Below, piece by piece: positions 1-6,182 of a DNA stretch of 8,403 nt. The stretch covers positions 1 to 8,403 of the forward strand of contig JAKQXK010000037.1 of NCBI GenBank assembly GCA_029561505.1, read 5' to 3'. This DNA is from Spirochaetota bacterium. GTDB lineage: Bacteria; Spirochaetota; Leptospiria; Turneriellales; Turneriellaceae. The notes under the pieces are model-generated. The model was not told where the DNA came from and ran no database searches. It worked only from the letters and a program-made list of their open reading frames with translations. A program made the translations under genes and the position numbers. Each line of letters starts with the position of its first letter. Positions within the stretch are counted from its first letter, which is position 1.

Positions 1-100
1 GCAGGCTTTGGCGGCAGAAGCGTAACGCACCATAGGCATATTGTCCAATGCCAGACCGGGCGTCGCTTGCCGGCTGCTTGCGCGCCGCGACACATGCCTC

Positions 101-616
101 ATGAAAACAATTTTACCCATGCTGCTCGTTCTTGCCGCGCATTGCGCTTCGCCACAGCCAATGCCCAAGGTTGCGAAAGTTGATTTGCCGCGTTTTATGG
201 GTAAATGGTACGTGATTGCGAACATACCAACTTTCATCGAGAAGGGTGCCCACAACGCGATCGAAGAATATACTTTGAACTCTGAAGGCGACGTCGATAC
301 CGTTTTCACCTTCAACGCCGACGGCTTTGAAGGTAAGGCGAAACGCTACACGCCAAAAGGGTTCGTAGTTGACCGCATCACGAATGCCGAGTGGAAAATG
401 CAGTTTCTATGGCCTTTCAAGAGCGAGTTTCTGATCAGCTATCTTAAAGAAGATTATTCTCAAACCGTGATCGGCCGCACGAGCCGCGATTATGTCTGGA
501 TCATGGCCCGCACGCCGCAAATCAGCGCAAAAGATTATGAGGCGATGGTACAATTTCTGGCCGCAAACGGTTACGATGTCGGTAAATTGCAACGGGTTCC
601 GCAGCGCTGGCCGTAG
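101..616 (+). CDS. blc: Lipocalin of the bacterial Blc family, probably a lipoprotein
   Basis: A 171-residue protein with the bacterial lipocalin layout. The first structurally conserved region, MGKWYVIANIPTFIEKG, carries the G-x-W signature just after the leader. The C-terminal half has YVWIMARTPQIS, which closely matches the DYLWILSRTP stretch of E. coli Blc, followed by a short helix and GYDVGKL. Family members fold as an eight-stranded beta barrel that binds fatty acids or lysophospholipids, usually anchored to the outer membrane and linked to membrane maintenance. The N-terminus MKTILPMLLVLAAHCASPQP is a short hydrophobic leader ending in Cys15. The -1 residue is His, which is unusual for a lipobox, so lipidation is likely by analogy but not certain. 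The ATG at 101 is chosen because it gives a signal peptide directly; the upstream TTG at 41 adds 20 residues that do not look like a leader. No Shine-Dalgarno is visible. First gene of a same-strand cluster. Confidence 0.88.
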   Translation: MKTILPMLLVLAAHCASPQPMPKVAKVDLPRFMGKWYVIANIPTFIEKGAHNAIEEYTLNSEGDVDTVFTFNADGFEGKAKRYTPKGFVVDRITNAEWKMQFLWPFKSEFLISYLKEDYSQTVIGRTSRDYVWIMARTPQISAKDYEAMVQFLAANGYDVGKLQRVPQRWP

Positions 617-700
617 CTTAAAGCGACGCCAGATGTGGCCGGGCATTATCGACTTTACGCCGTGCAGCGGCTCGCCGCTCGGTGACGATTGTTTCTGCCT

Positions 701-1222
701 ATGAGCATGATGACCGATCACGAACTTTCTGCCGCGACGAAACGACCTGACGACCGGTGGTTTCAGGCCGGTCTTCCGGGGCTGATTTCTGGCGCGATCG
801 AAAAGACCTGGGCAGAACCATTGCTGTTGGCTCGGCGGTCATTCGGTGCAGCAACCGAGGCTGCGTTTGAGCGCGTTGCGCGTTTCTCAGGCGGTCTCGC
901 GGGCAAGGCGCTGCGACCGGTATTTCATCTTTTACGCCGCCCCGACGATCATTTGCTTGAAGATACGCTAAGGGCGACGCGCCTTGCCGAAAACATGACG
1001 GGCATCTATGGTGAAGACTTTTATATCAACCACAAGAGAGTGGTGCGCCGTGTCCATACTTGTCCTTTTCGCAAACGCGAAGGCGCGACGATTATCTGTC
1101 ACGTCGGCGAAGCCGCAGGGCAAGAGCTTTTCAAAGAGCTTGTGCCGGGTACGCGCCACAAAGTTCACGTGACGATGGCACGCGGGCATCAGCATTGCGA
1201 ATACAGTTACGAAATAGATTGA
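701..1222 (+). CDS. Conserved-looking small protein with Cys/His motif, function unknown
   Basis: I do not recognise this 173-residue protein with certainty. No signal peptide or membrane segment is evident, so it is probably cytoplasmic. The first ~90 residues are helical and Arg/Ala/Leu-rich. The last ~65 look like a compact domain with H119-x-C121-P-F, then C133-x-x-G-E-x-x-G, a PGTRHKV stretch, and TMARGHQHCEYSY (H163, H165, C166). Spaced Cys residues ending in G-[HD]-x-x-C-x-[FY] recall the C-termini of the L-2-amino-thiazoline-4-carboxylate hydrolase-like and V4R small-molecule-binding families. That is a resemblance only. ATG codons at 701, 707 and 710 compete as starts, and none has a Shine-Dalgarno; 701 is taken as the longest ATG form. 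The stop is followed after one base by the cyclase start, so the two are probably translationally coupled and may work together. Confidence 0.72.
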   Translation: MSMMTDHELSAATKRPDDRWFQAGLPGLISGAIEKTWAEPLLLARRSFGAATEAAFERVARFSGGLAGKALRPVFHLLRRPDDHLLEDTLRATRLAENMTGIYGEDFYINHKRVVRRVHTCPFRKREGATIICHVGEAAGQELFKELVPGTRHKVHVTMARGHQHCEYSYEID

Positions 1223-1223
1223 A

Positions 1224-3911
1224 ATGCTGCGCAGAGTACTTAACATTTTTGTTTCTGGTATTCGCGCAAAACTTGCGCTGTTTACCGGTAGCCTGCTGAC
1301 TCTGACGATTCTGATTCTGAGCTTCACGACTGTCAGGCAACAGACAGAAATTCTGACAGAAAGTTATGAAAAGCAGGCGGCAATTTCAAAACGTTATATA
1401 TCCTTACTGGTCATCGAACTCAACAATATTGCTCATAACCTTGTACAGATCGAAGAGTTCAGGCAGCAGATAGCCGAGCAGAAAAAAGCTCTGAAAGTTT
1501 ACCAGACGCAGAAAATCGTCGAGCAGGATAAAAAAGTCAATTTGGGCCTCTTTAAGACCAACCTCTTCGGCGCGCTTGGCAGCAAGAAGGTACGCTTTCG
1601 CGTCGATACCTTTTATTCGCGTTACCTCAATGAATCAGAGCTGCGGTCGCTTGAAAACCGTATTCGCCAGCAGATTGCGCTCTATACGGGCACGACACTT
1701 TCTGCTGCGCAGTGGTCGTCATTGCAGCGCATCGCCCGCGACATTGTAGGCACGGCAGAGCCATCCCGGTTGATTAAGTTGCGCGCGAACCTCGACAGCA
1801 AGATCGCGGCAATTCTGATACCAGCGAAACGAAAGGTGATCGAAGACGCAGGGCTCGAGCAGAAGCTCTTTCGTATTCAGACATTTCCCGTGACCGATCT
1901 TGAAGGCCAGGAAAAACTCGAACCGTCATTCGATACAAATCTGCTCGGCAAAGAAGGCCCTCTGAGCGAGCTCACGAGCACCCCGGCACTCGACAAGAAT
2001 CTTCGCGATGTATATACCCGCCTGGTCGATGCGCCAAACCACGAAATAACTGCAGAGGCAATCAGTTTCACCTGGCAGGGGCTTGATCTGCAAACCCTCT
2101 ATTCACCGCTTTTCCAAAGACCGAATTCAACGTTCTGGGCGCGCACGATGCTCGAAAAAGGCAAGAACCGAAAAGCCACGAAGGCGCTGATGCAGCAAGA
2201 TGCTGAATTTGCTGCCCGCATAGCAGCTCTGACGCCCAAGCTGAAGGCACGGCTGAAAACACTGAAGGAGCTCAAACCACCGAAGCCGCCTTATGCCGAT
2301 AAAGAATTTACCACACTTTATAAGTTGTACTCAGAGGTGATCGCTGAGCGTAACGCCGCAATCGACAAAGCGTTTGGCGCCGCCGAAGGTGATACCATCA
2401 CCGATCTGAGGGCCGAAGCCTGGCGCACGCTGCGCGACTCAGCGTGGGAAGACACGATTCTGCTGCGCTACCGCAATGATGAGACCGAAATCGGCAGATA
2501 CCTTTCGTCTGCCAAAGAACGGCAGGTCATGCGCACACGCTGGGGCGAATTGCGCAAGTGGGTATCGAGCGCGCGCAGTGAGACGGCGCCCCCGGCATTA
2601 AAGCGGCTCTACACACAAGGGCAGATCGCCAAGTCACGCAGCGAAACCGAAGAAATTCTCTGGGATCTCGACAGCAAACCGATTTTCAGCGACGGCAATC
2701 CGGTGCTCGCCGTCACCATATTGCAAGATAACCTCACCGGCATCATGCGCACTCTGGTTGATCGTACAGAGGGCGTCGCGCTCGTCAGAAAAAACCGCAA
2801 CAAAATAGTCATTTCGGCAATCGTGATTGGGCTAATCGCCATATTACTCGCGATCTACATTTCAGGCATCGTCGTGCAGAAGATCAAGCGCATCATTCGC
2901 AGCGCTGAAGAAGTAGGGCGGGGCAATCTCGCAGTCGAATTCGAACACGGCGGCACCGACGAATTCGGCACACTTACCGTCGCGTTGAATACCATGGTGA
3001 GCGGGCTCAACGAGCGCGAGAAGATTAAAGGCATTCTGGGCTCGATGATTGACCCGGTGGTGGTCACAGAAGCAATGAAAGACCTCGCGGCATTGAAGCG
3101 GGGCAGCGAAAAAGAAATCACGGCTTTTTTCTCTGATATTGCATCATTTTCAAATATCTCAGAAAAGCTGACTTCGCCCGAACTCGCGTCATTACTTAAT
3201 GAATACCTTTCGGCAATGACGATCATTCTCAAAAAATATGACGGTGTGCTCGACAAGTATATCGGCGACGCGATCGTCGGCATATTCAATTCACCCGTCG
3301 ACGTCGAAGACCACGCCTACAAGGCAGTGATGGCTTCAATTGAGATGCAGGCTAAACTCGTCGAGCTGCGTAAAACCTGGAAAGAGCAGAACCGCTACAT
3401 ACCCGAGGCGCAGAATATGAAATTTCGCATCGGCCTTAACACCGGTCTGGCGAAGGTTGGCTTTATGGGCACAGACGCACTCGCTTCGTACACGATGATG
3501 GGCGATACCGTCAACCTGGCTGCGCGTCTCGAAGCTGCGGGCAAAGACTATGGGGTCTCAATCATGGCCACCGACGCGGTTTATGCACAGATTAAAGATC
3601 GTATCTTTACGCGCAGGCTTGATGTCGTGCGCGTCAAAGGCAAAACGACTCCGGTGACGCTCTACCAGATAATTTGCCCCAAAGGCCAAGAACCGCCGCA
3701 GATCGCTGATTTTGCGAAGCGCTATGAACAAGGCCTCGACGCCTACCTGCAGAAATCGTGGGATAGTGCAATTGGCTTTTTCAAAGAAGCGCAGAGGCTA
3801 CGCAATGCCGCCGATAAGTCAGCAGAGCAGCTCATAGAGCGCTGTGAATCATATAAATTGAACCCACCGCCCCCCGACTGGGATGGCGTCTTCACACGCA
3901 CGACCAAATAG
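1224..3911 (+). CDS. Membrane-anchored class III adenylate cyclase with HAMP domain
   Basis: Predicted to make cAMP from ATP at the inner membrane. Residues ~15-37 form a first membrane helix. Residues ~38-525 are a large, charged, mostly helical extracytoplasmic region with no sensor domain I recognise. Residues ~527-552 form the second membrane helix. A HAMP linker follows at ~550-600 (GRGNLAVEF, DEFGTLTVALNTM), then the cyclase domain at ~628-815. The catalytic set is complete: metal-binding D638 (FFSDIASF) and D682 (YIGDAIVG), adenine-selecting K678 and T757 (SYTMMGDTVNLAARLE), and transition-state residues N764 and R768. The Lys/Thr pair argues for ATP over GTP and for class IIIb. The tail (~828-891) is helical and TPR-like and ends in PPPPDWDGVF, a tail seen on many bacterial cyclases. 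It starts one base after the upstream stop with no Shine-Dalgarno, suggesting coupling. The signal it senses cannot be read from sequence. Confidence 0.93.
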   Translation: MLRRVLNIFVSGIRAKLALFTGSLLTLTILILSFTTVRQQTEILTESYEKQAAISKRYISLLVIELNNIAHNLVQIEEFRQQIAEQKKALKVYQTQKIVEQDKKVNLGLFKTNLFGALGSKKVRFRVDTFYSRYLNESELRSLENRIRQQIALYTGTTLSAAQWSSLQRIARDIVGTAEPSRLIKLRANLDSKIAAILIPAKRKVIEDAGLEQKLFRIQTFPVTDLEGQEKLEPSFDTNLLGKEGPLSELTSTPALDKNLRDVYTRLVDAPNHEITAEAISFTWQGLDLQTLYSPLFQRPNSTFWARTMLEKGKNRKATKALMQQDAEFAARIAALTPKLKARLKTLKELKPPKPPYADKEFTTLYKLYSEVIAERNAAIDKAFGAAEGDTITDLRAEAWRTLRDSAWEDTILLRYRNDETEIGRYLSSAKERQVMRTRWGELRKWVSSARSETAPPALKRLYTQGQIAKSRSETEEILWDLDSKPIFSDGNPVLAVTILQDNLTGIMRTLVDRTEGVALVRKNRNKIVISAIVIGLIAILLAIYISGIVVQKIKRIIRSAEEVGRGNLAVEFEHGGTDEFGTLTVALNTMVSGLNEREKIKGILGSMIDPVVVTEAMKDLAALKRGSEKEITAFFSDIASFSNISEKLTSPELASLLNEYLSAMTIILKKYDGVLDKYIGDAIVGIFNSPVDVEDHAYKAVMASIEMQAKLVELRKTWKEQNRYIPEAQNMKFRIGLNTGLAKVGFMGTDALASYTMMGDTVNLAARLEAAGKDYGVSIMATDAVYAQIKDRIFTRRLDVVRVKGKTTPVTLYQIICPKGQEPPQIADFAKRYEQGLDAYLQKSWDSAIGFFKEAQRLRNAADKSAEQLIERCESYKLNPPPPDWDGVFTRTTK

Positions 3912-3951
3912 GTCGTAAATTGACTGACAACATATCAGCAGGCGCGCACGG

Positions 3952-4887
3952 GTGCGCATGCTCAGACGACTCTACTGGCTGTTCGGCGCAGTGCTTATTT
4001 TCATGTGGTGCCATTATGTATGGCTGCGCATCGGCAAACCCCCAATGACCGACGAGGTGCGGGCAAAATTTGGCAAGCGGTCGATCGCGCTGTCGAACGG
4101 CAAGACGGCGTTTGAATACAGCGAGGGCAACACACCCGCGGTTGTGCTCGTGCACGGTTTTTCGGTTCCGTCGGCAATCTGGGAAAACACCTACCGGGCA
4201 CTCGTCGCTGAGGGGGTTAAGGTGCTGCGCTACGATCTTTATGGCAGGGGTTTTTCTGACAGTCCCGCGATAAAGTATGATGCAGACCTGTTTGTGCGGC
4301 AGCTCAAAGAGCTGACCGACGAGCTCATCGGCACTGAAAAGTTCGTGGTGTGCGGCCTTTCGATGGGTGGGGCAATCACCGTGCAGTTTGCCGACCGTTA
4401 TCCCGATCGCGTCGACAAGCTTATTCTCATCGACCCGGCGGGTTTTCCCCTTTCTTTGCCGGCGGCGGCTACGGTTGTCAAGTTACCGATTATCGGCGAT
4501 TACGCGGGCCGAATTCTGGCCCGCCGCGCCATGGTGAAGGCTCTGCCGCAGAATTTTACCCGCAGCGTACCGCCTGCGGTCGAAGCGGCCGCACTTATCC
4601 AAACGGATTATGCCGGTTACGACGATGCGATCGTGTCGACGTTACGGCACATGAACCTTACCGATCTGAAATCCACCTACGAAAGCCTCGGCCGCCGCCA
4701 CATCAAGACCCTGCTGCTCTGGGGTAAACACGACCAGGTGGTGCCGTTTTCGCATGCGAGCAGCGTACGGGCCGCGCTGCCGGGCGCAAAATTCGTGGCA
4801 TTCGAAAAATCAGGGCATATTCCGACGGTCGACGAAAAAGAAAAGGCCAACCGGGCGATTCTCCAGTTCTTGGGTGCCGCAGACTAG
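3952..4887 (+). CDS. Membrane-anchored alpha/beta hydrolase
   Basis: A 311-residue alpha/beta-hydrolase-fold protein. An N-terminal hydrophobic segment at residues ~7-25, after MRMLRR, acts as a signal anchor. The fold follows with VVLVHGF (oxyanion region, residues 64-70), YDLYGRGFSD (94-103), the nucleophile elbow GLSMGG with Ser137, the acid in GKHDQVVP (Asp261) and the base in SGHIP (His289), so the catalytic triad is complete. Substrate is not predictable; esterase, lipase or C-C hydrolase activities all occur in the family. A possible link with the lipocalin and the fatty-acid genes is inference from position only. It starts 40 bases after the cyclase, either at GTG 3952 or, two codons later, at ATG 3958; neither has a Shine-Dalgarno. 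The GTG lies in a small inverted repeat, GCGCAC-GG-GTGCGC, which could fold over the start. Confidence 0.9.
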   Translation: MRMLRRLYWLFGAVLIFMWCHYVWLRIGKPPMTDEVRAKFGKRSIALSNGKTAFEYSEGNTPAVVLVHGFSVPSAIWENTYRALVAEGVKVLRYDLYGRGFSDSPAIKYDADLFVRQLKELTDELIGTEKFVVCGLSMGGAITVQFADRYPDRVDKLILIDPAGFPLSLPAAATVVKLPIIGDYAGRILARRAMVKALPQNFTRSVPPAVEAAALIQTDYAGYDDAIVSTLRHMNLTDLKSTYESLGRRHIKTLLLWGKHDQVVPFSHASSVRAALPGAKFVAFEKSGHIPTVDEKEKANRAILQFLGAAD

Positions 4888-4932
4888 GGGGATATCCCAT
4901 ATTTCTGTATGAGACGAATTATGCGCGGCCTT

Positions 4933-4971
4933 TTTGCCCCGCAAAGCGTTGCCGCAATGATTCAACGGCAA
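4933..4971. promoter_or_regulatory. Cluster of inverted repeats upstream of fabG (operator or hairpin candidate)
   Basis: The 94-base gap between the hydrolase and fabG contains three overlapping symmetric elements: TTTGC-CCC-GCAAA (4933-4945), TTGC-C-GCAA (4949-4957), and a wider pair TTGCCG (4949-4954) / CGGCAA (4966-4971) with an 11-base loop ending 10 bases before the fabG ATG. The repeated TTGC/GCAA half-sites suggest a repressor operator; the last pair could equally be an RNA hairpin. I see no convincing -35/-10 pair in this gap. Function is inference. Confidence 0.35.
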
Positions 4972-4981
4972 ATATTGGCCT

Positions 4982-5737
4982 ATGAAGACGGTTTTAGAAG
5001 ACCTTAAAGACGCAGTTGTCATCGTCACTGGCTCTGGCCGGGGCATTGGCCGCGGTATCGCCGAGCAATTCGCTGCGCAGGGTTCTAAGCTCGTGATCAC
5101 CGACATCGATGCGGCAACGGCAGAGCAGACCGCACAAGAAATCGCCAAGATGGGCGTCGAAACGATTTCGATGGCCTGCGACGTGTCGAAATATGACCAG
5201 GCTGAGGCGCTCGCGAACAAAGCCGTAGAAAAATGGGGAAAAATCGACGTTCTGGTCAACAACGCCGGCATCACCATGGACGGCCTGTTTCTGCGCATGA
5301 AGCCCGACCAATGGCAGAAGGTCATCGATATCAACCTGACCGGCACCTACAACTGCGCGCACGCCGCGGTGAACCACATGCGCAAGGCGCGTAAAGGCGC
5401 AATCGTCAACATCAGCTCAATCGCCGCCGGCGGTAACCCTGGCCAGGCGAACTACAGCGCTTCAAAAGCCGGCGTGCTCGGCTTTACTTATGCGCTCGGC
5501 AAAGAGCTCGCCCCGATGGGCATTCGCGTCAACGCTGTTGCCCCCGGGTTCATCAAAACCCCCATGACTGATAAAATTCCAGAGAAGTTGCGTGAGCAGA
5601 TGATCGCCGCAATCCCTCTCAAACGACCGGGAGAACCAGAAGACATTGCCAAAGTCATCTTGTTTCTCGCGTCTGATATGTCCGCGTACGTGACTGCCCA
5701 GTGCATTCACGTCAACGGCGGGCTCGCCGGCCTATAA
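4982..5737 (+). CDS. fabG: 3-oxoacyl-[acyl-carrier-protein] reductase (FabG-type SDR)
   Basis: A 251-residue classical short-chain dehydrogenase. It reduces 3-oxoacyl-ACP to 3-hydroxyacyl-ACP in the type II fatty-acid elongation cycle in the cytoplasm. Motifs in order: the Rossmann glycine motif TGSGRGIG (16-23), NNAGIT (93-98), DINLTG with Asn118, catalytic Ser145 (IVNISS), Tyr158 and Lys162 (ANYSASKAG), the PG motif VAPGFIKTPM, and the FabG-like end VNGGLAGL. Length and the final motif match E. coli FabG. Asp41 ends the second beta strand (LVITDID), which in SDRs usually signals NADH preference, whereas E. coli FabG has Ala there and uses NADPH. The assignment as FabG rather than another SDR rests on the C-terminus and on acpP lying next downstream. 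No Shine-Dalgarno precedes the ATG. Confidence 0.88.
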   Translation: MKTVLEDLKDAVVIVTGSGRGIGRGIAEQFAAQGSKLVITDIDAATAEQTAQEIAKMGVETISMACDVSKYDQAEALANKAVEKWGKIDVLVNNAGITMDGLFLRMKPDQWQKVIDINLTGTYNCAHAAVNHMRKARKGAIVNISSIAAGGNPGQANYSASKAGVLGFTYALGKELAPMGIRVNAVAPGFIKTPMTDKIPEKLREQMIAAIPLKRPGEPEDIAKVILFLASDMSAYVTAQCIHVNGGLAGL

Positions 5738-5758
5738 TTTTGATAATATGAAAATTAT
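5734..5758 (+). promoter_or_regulatory. AT-rich inverted repeat with extended -10-like sequence after fabG
   Basis: An 8-bp inverted repeat, ATAATTTT (5734-5741) / AAAATTAT (5751-5758), overlaps the fabG stop codon. It starts an AT-rich run to about 5776 that stands out from the GC-richer surroundings. TG-A-TAATAT (5741-5749) resembles an extended -10 element and could start acpP transcription, but there is no recognisable -35. A weak fabG-acpP processing or attenuation hairpin is the alternative. Confidence 0.25.
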
Positions 5759-5806
5759 GGCAAAATAAAAAATAGGGACGAATAGCTGACCTCGGCGCCG
5801 GGGTTC

Positions 5807-5827
5807 CAAAGGGGTGAAACCCCTTTG
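5807..5827 (+). repeat. 9-bp inverted repeat in the acpP leader
   Basis: CAAAGGGGT (5807-5815) and ACCCCTTTG (5819-5827) form a perfect 9-bp stem with a GAA loop. No T-tract follows, so it does not look like a standard terminator. A short palindrome, CGGCGCCG, sits just before it (5793-5800), and the large RBS hairpin follows 11 bases later. Confidence 0.7.
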
Positions 5828-5838
5828 AATCTCTCCCG

Positions 5839-5890
5839 CTCCTTTTGGGGCGGGAAAACGCTGCGCGTTTTCAATCCGCCCCAAAAGGAG
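5839..5890 (+). promoter_or_regulatory. Large hairpin enclosing the acpP ribosome-binding site
   Basis: The 5' arm CTCCTTTTGGGGCGG (5839-5853) pairs perfectly with CCGCCCCAAAAGGAG (5876-5890). The loop contains a second perfect stem, GAAAACGC (5854-5861) / GCGTTTTC (5865-5872), closed by TGC, with a 3-base AAT bulge (5873-5875). This gives 23 base pairs in near-continuous stacking. The acpP Shine-Dalgarno AAGGAG (5885-5890) is the end of the 3' arm, so the folded RNA would hide it. Roles as translational switch, thermosensor or processing site, or origin as a dispersed palindromic element, are inference; the pairing itself is read directly. Confidence 0.85.
5885..5890 (+). promoter_or_regulatory. 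Shine-Dalgarno of acpP
   Basis: AAGGAG lies 6 bases before ATG 5897. It settles the start over the in-frame TTG at 5825, which would add 24 residues translated from the hairpin region. It is the only clear Shine-Dalgarno before any gene in this window. Confidence 0.88.
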
Positions 5891-5896
5891 ACCCAA

Positions 5897-6139
5897 ATGG
5901 CTTCAACAGAAGAAATCATGGGCAAAGTAAAAAAAATCATCTCTGAGCAACTCGGAGTTGACGAAGGCGAAGTGACCAACGAGTCACACTTCATCGACGA
6001 CCTCGGCGCAGACTCACTGGATACAGTGGAACTCGTCATGGCTCTCGAAGAGGAATTCGGTATCGAAATTCCTGACGAAGACGCTGAAAAAATCCAGACA
6101 GTCGGCGACGTACAGAAGTACATCGAAGAACACTCTTGA
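5897..6139 (+). CDS. acpP: Acyl carrier protein
   Basis: An 80-residue, strongly acidic protein (E. coli AcpP is 78). It carries growing acyl chains as thioesters on 4'-phosphopantetheine during fatty-acid synthesis and donates them to phospholipid and lipid A synthesis. The attachment motif is GADSLDTVE with Ser40, at the start of helix II. Helix I ([17 protein letters not shown]) and the helix II/III segment [19 protein letters not shown] are typical. It lies downstream of fabG in the same direction, as in many fab clusters, but fabF does not follow; a terminator and the convergent trmH do. The 159-base leader with a hairpin over the ribosome-binding site suggests acpP is controlled separately from fabG. 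Confidence 0.97.
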   Translation: MASTEEIMGKVKKIISEQLGVDEGEVTNESHFIDDLGADSLDTVELVMALEEEFGIEIPDEDAEKIQTVGDVQKYIEEHS

Positions 6140-6148
6140 TTTGTGCTG

Positions 6149-6182
6149 GCCTGCCGGGCGAAAGTCTGGCAGGCTATCTTTT
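6149..6182 (+). terminator. Rho-independent terminator of acpP
   Basis: GCCTGCCGGGC (6149-6159) pairs with GTCTGGCAGGC (6164-6174) over 11 positions, two of them G-U, closed by a GAAA tetraloop. TATCTTTT follows. The hairpin begins 9 bases after the acpP stop and reaches the first base of the trmH stop codon on the other strand. The reverse direction lacks a T-run, so it seems to serve acpP mainly. Confidence 0.8.

Noticed and set aside
1..120. Open minus-strand frame running off the left edge (starts at 120, 39 or 33), and a short plus-strand frame ending at TAA 23-25 that could be the tail of an upstream gene
   Set aside because: Too short to judge, no Shine-Dalgarno, no recognisable motif; the longer minus version overlaps the lipocalin signal peptide. 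Positions 1-100 also show no convincing promoter.
666..679. AGCGG-CTCG-CCGCT hairpin between the lipocalin and the next gene, considered as a terminator
   Set aside because: Only 5 bp and no following T-run; the genes on both sides run the same way and are probably co-transcribed.
2855..3289. 144-codon minus-strand frame opposite the cyclase HAMP/catalytic region
   Set aside because: Antisense shadow of a strongly supported domain; Ser/Pro-rich composition typical of reverse-strand translation, no motif.
4810..5377. Minus-strand frames of 178 and 127 codons opposite the hydrolase end and fabG
   Set aside because: They lie over well-supported coding sequence, show no family motif and cross the intergenic gap without a start signal.
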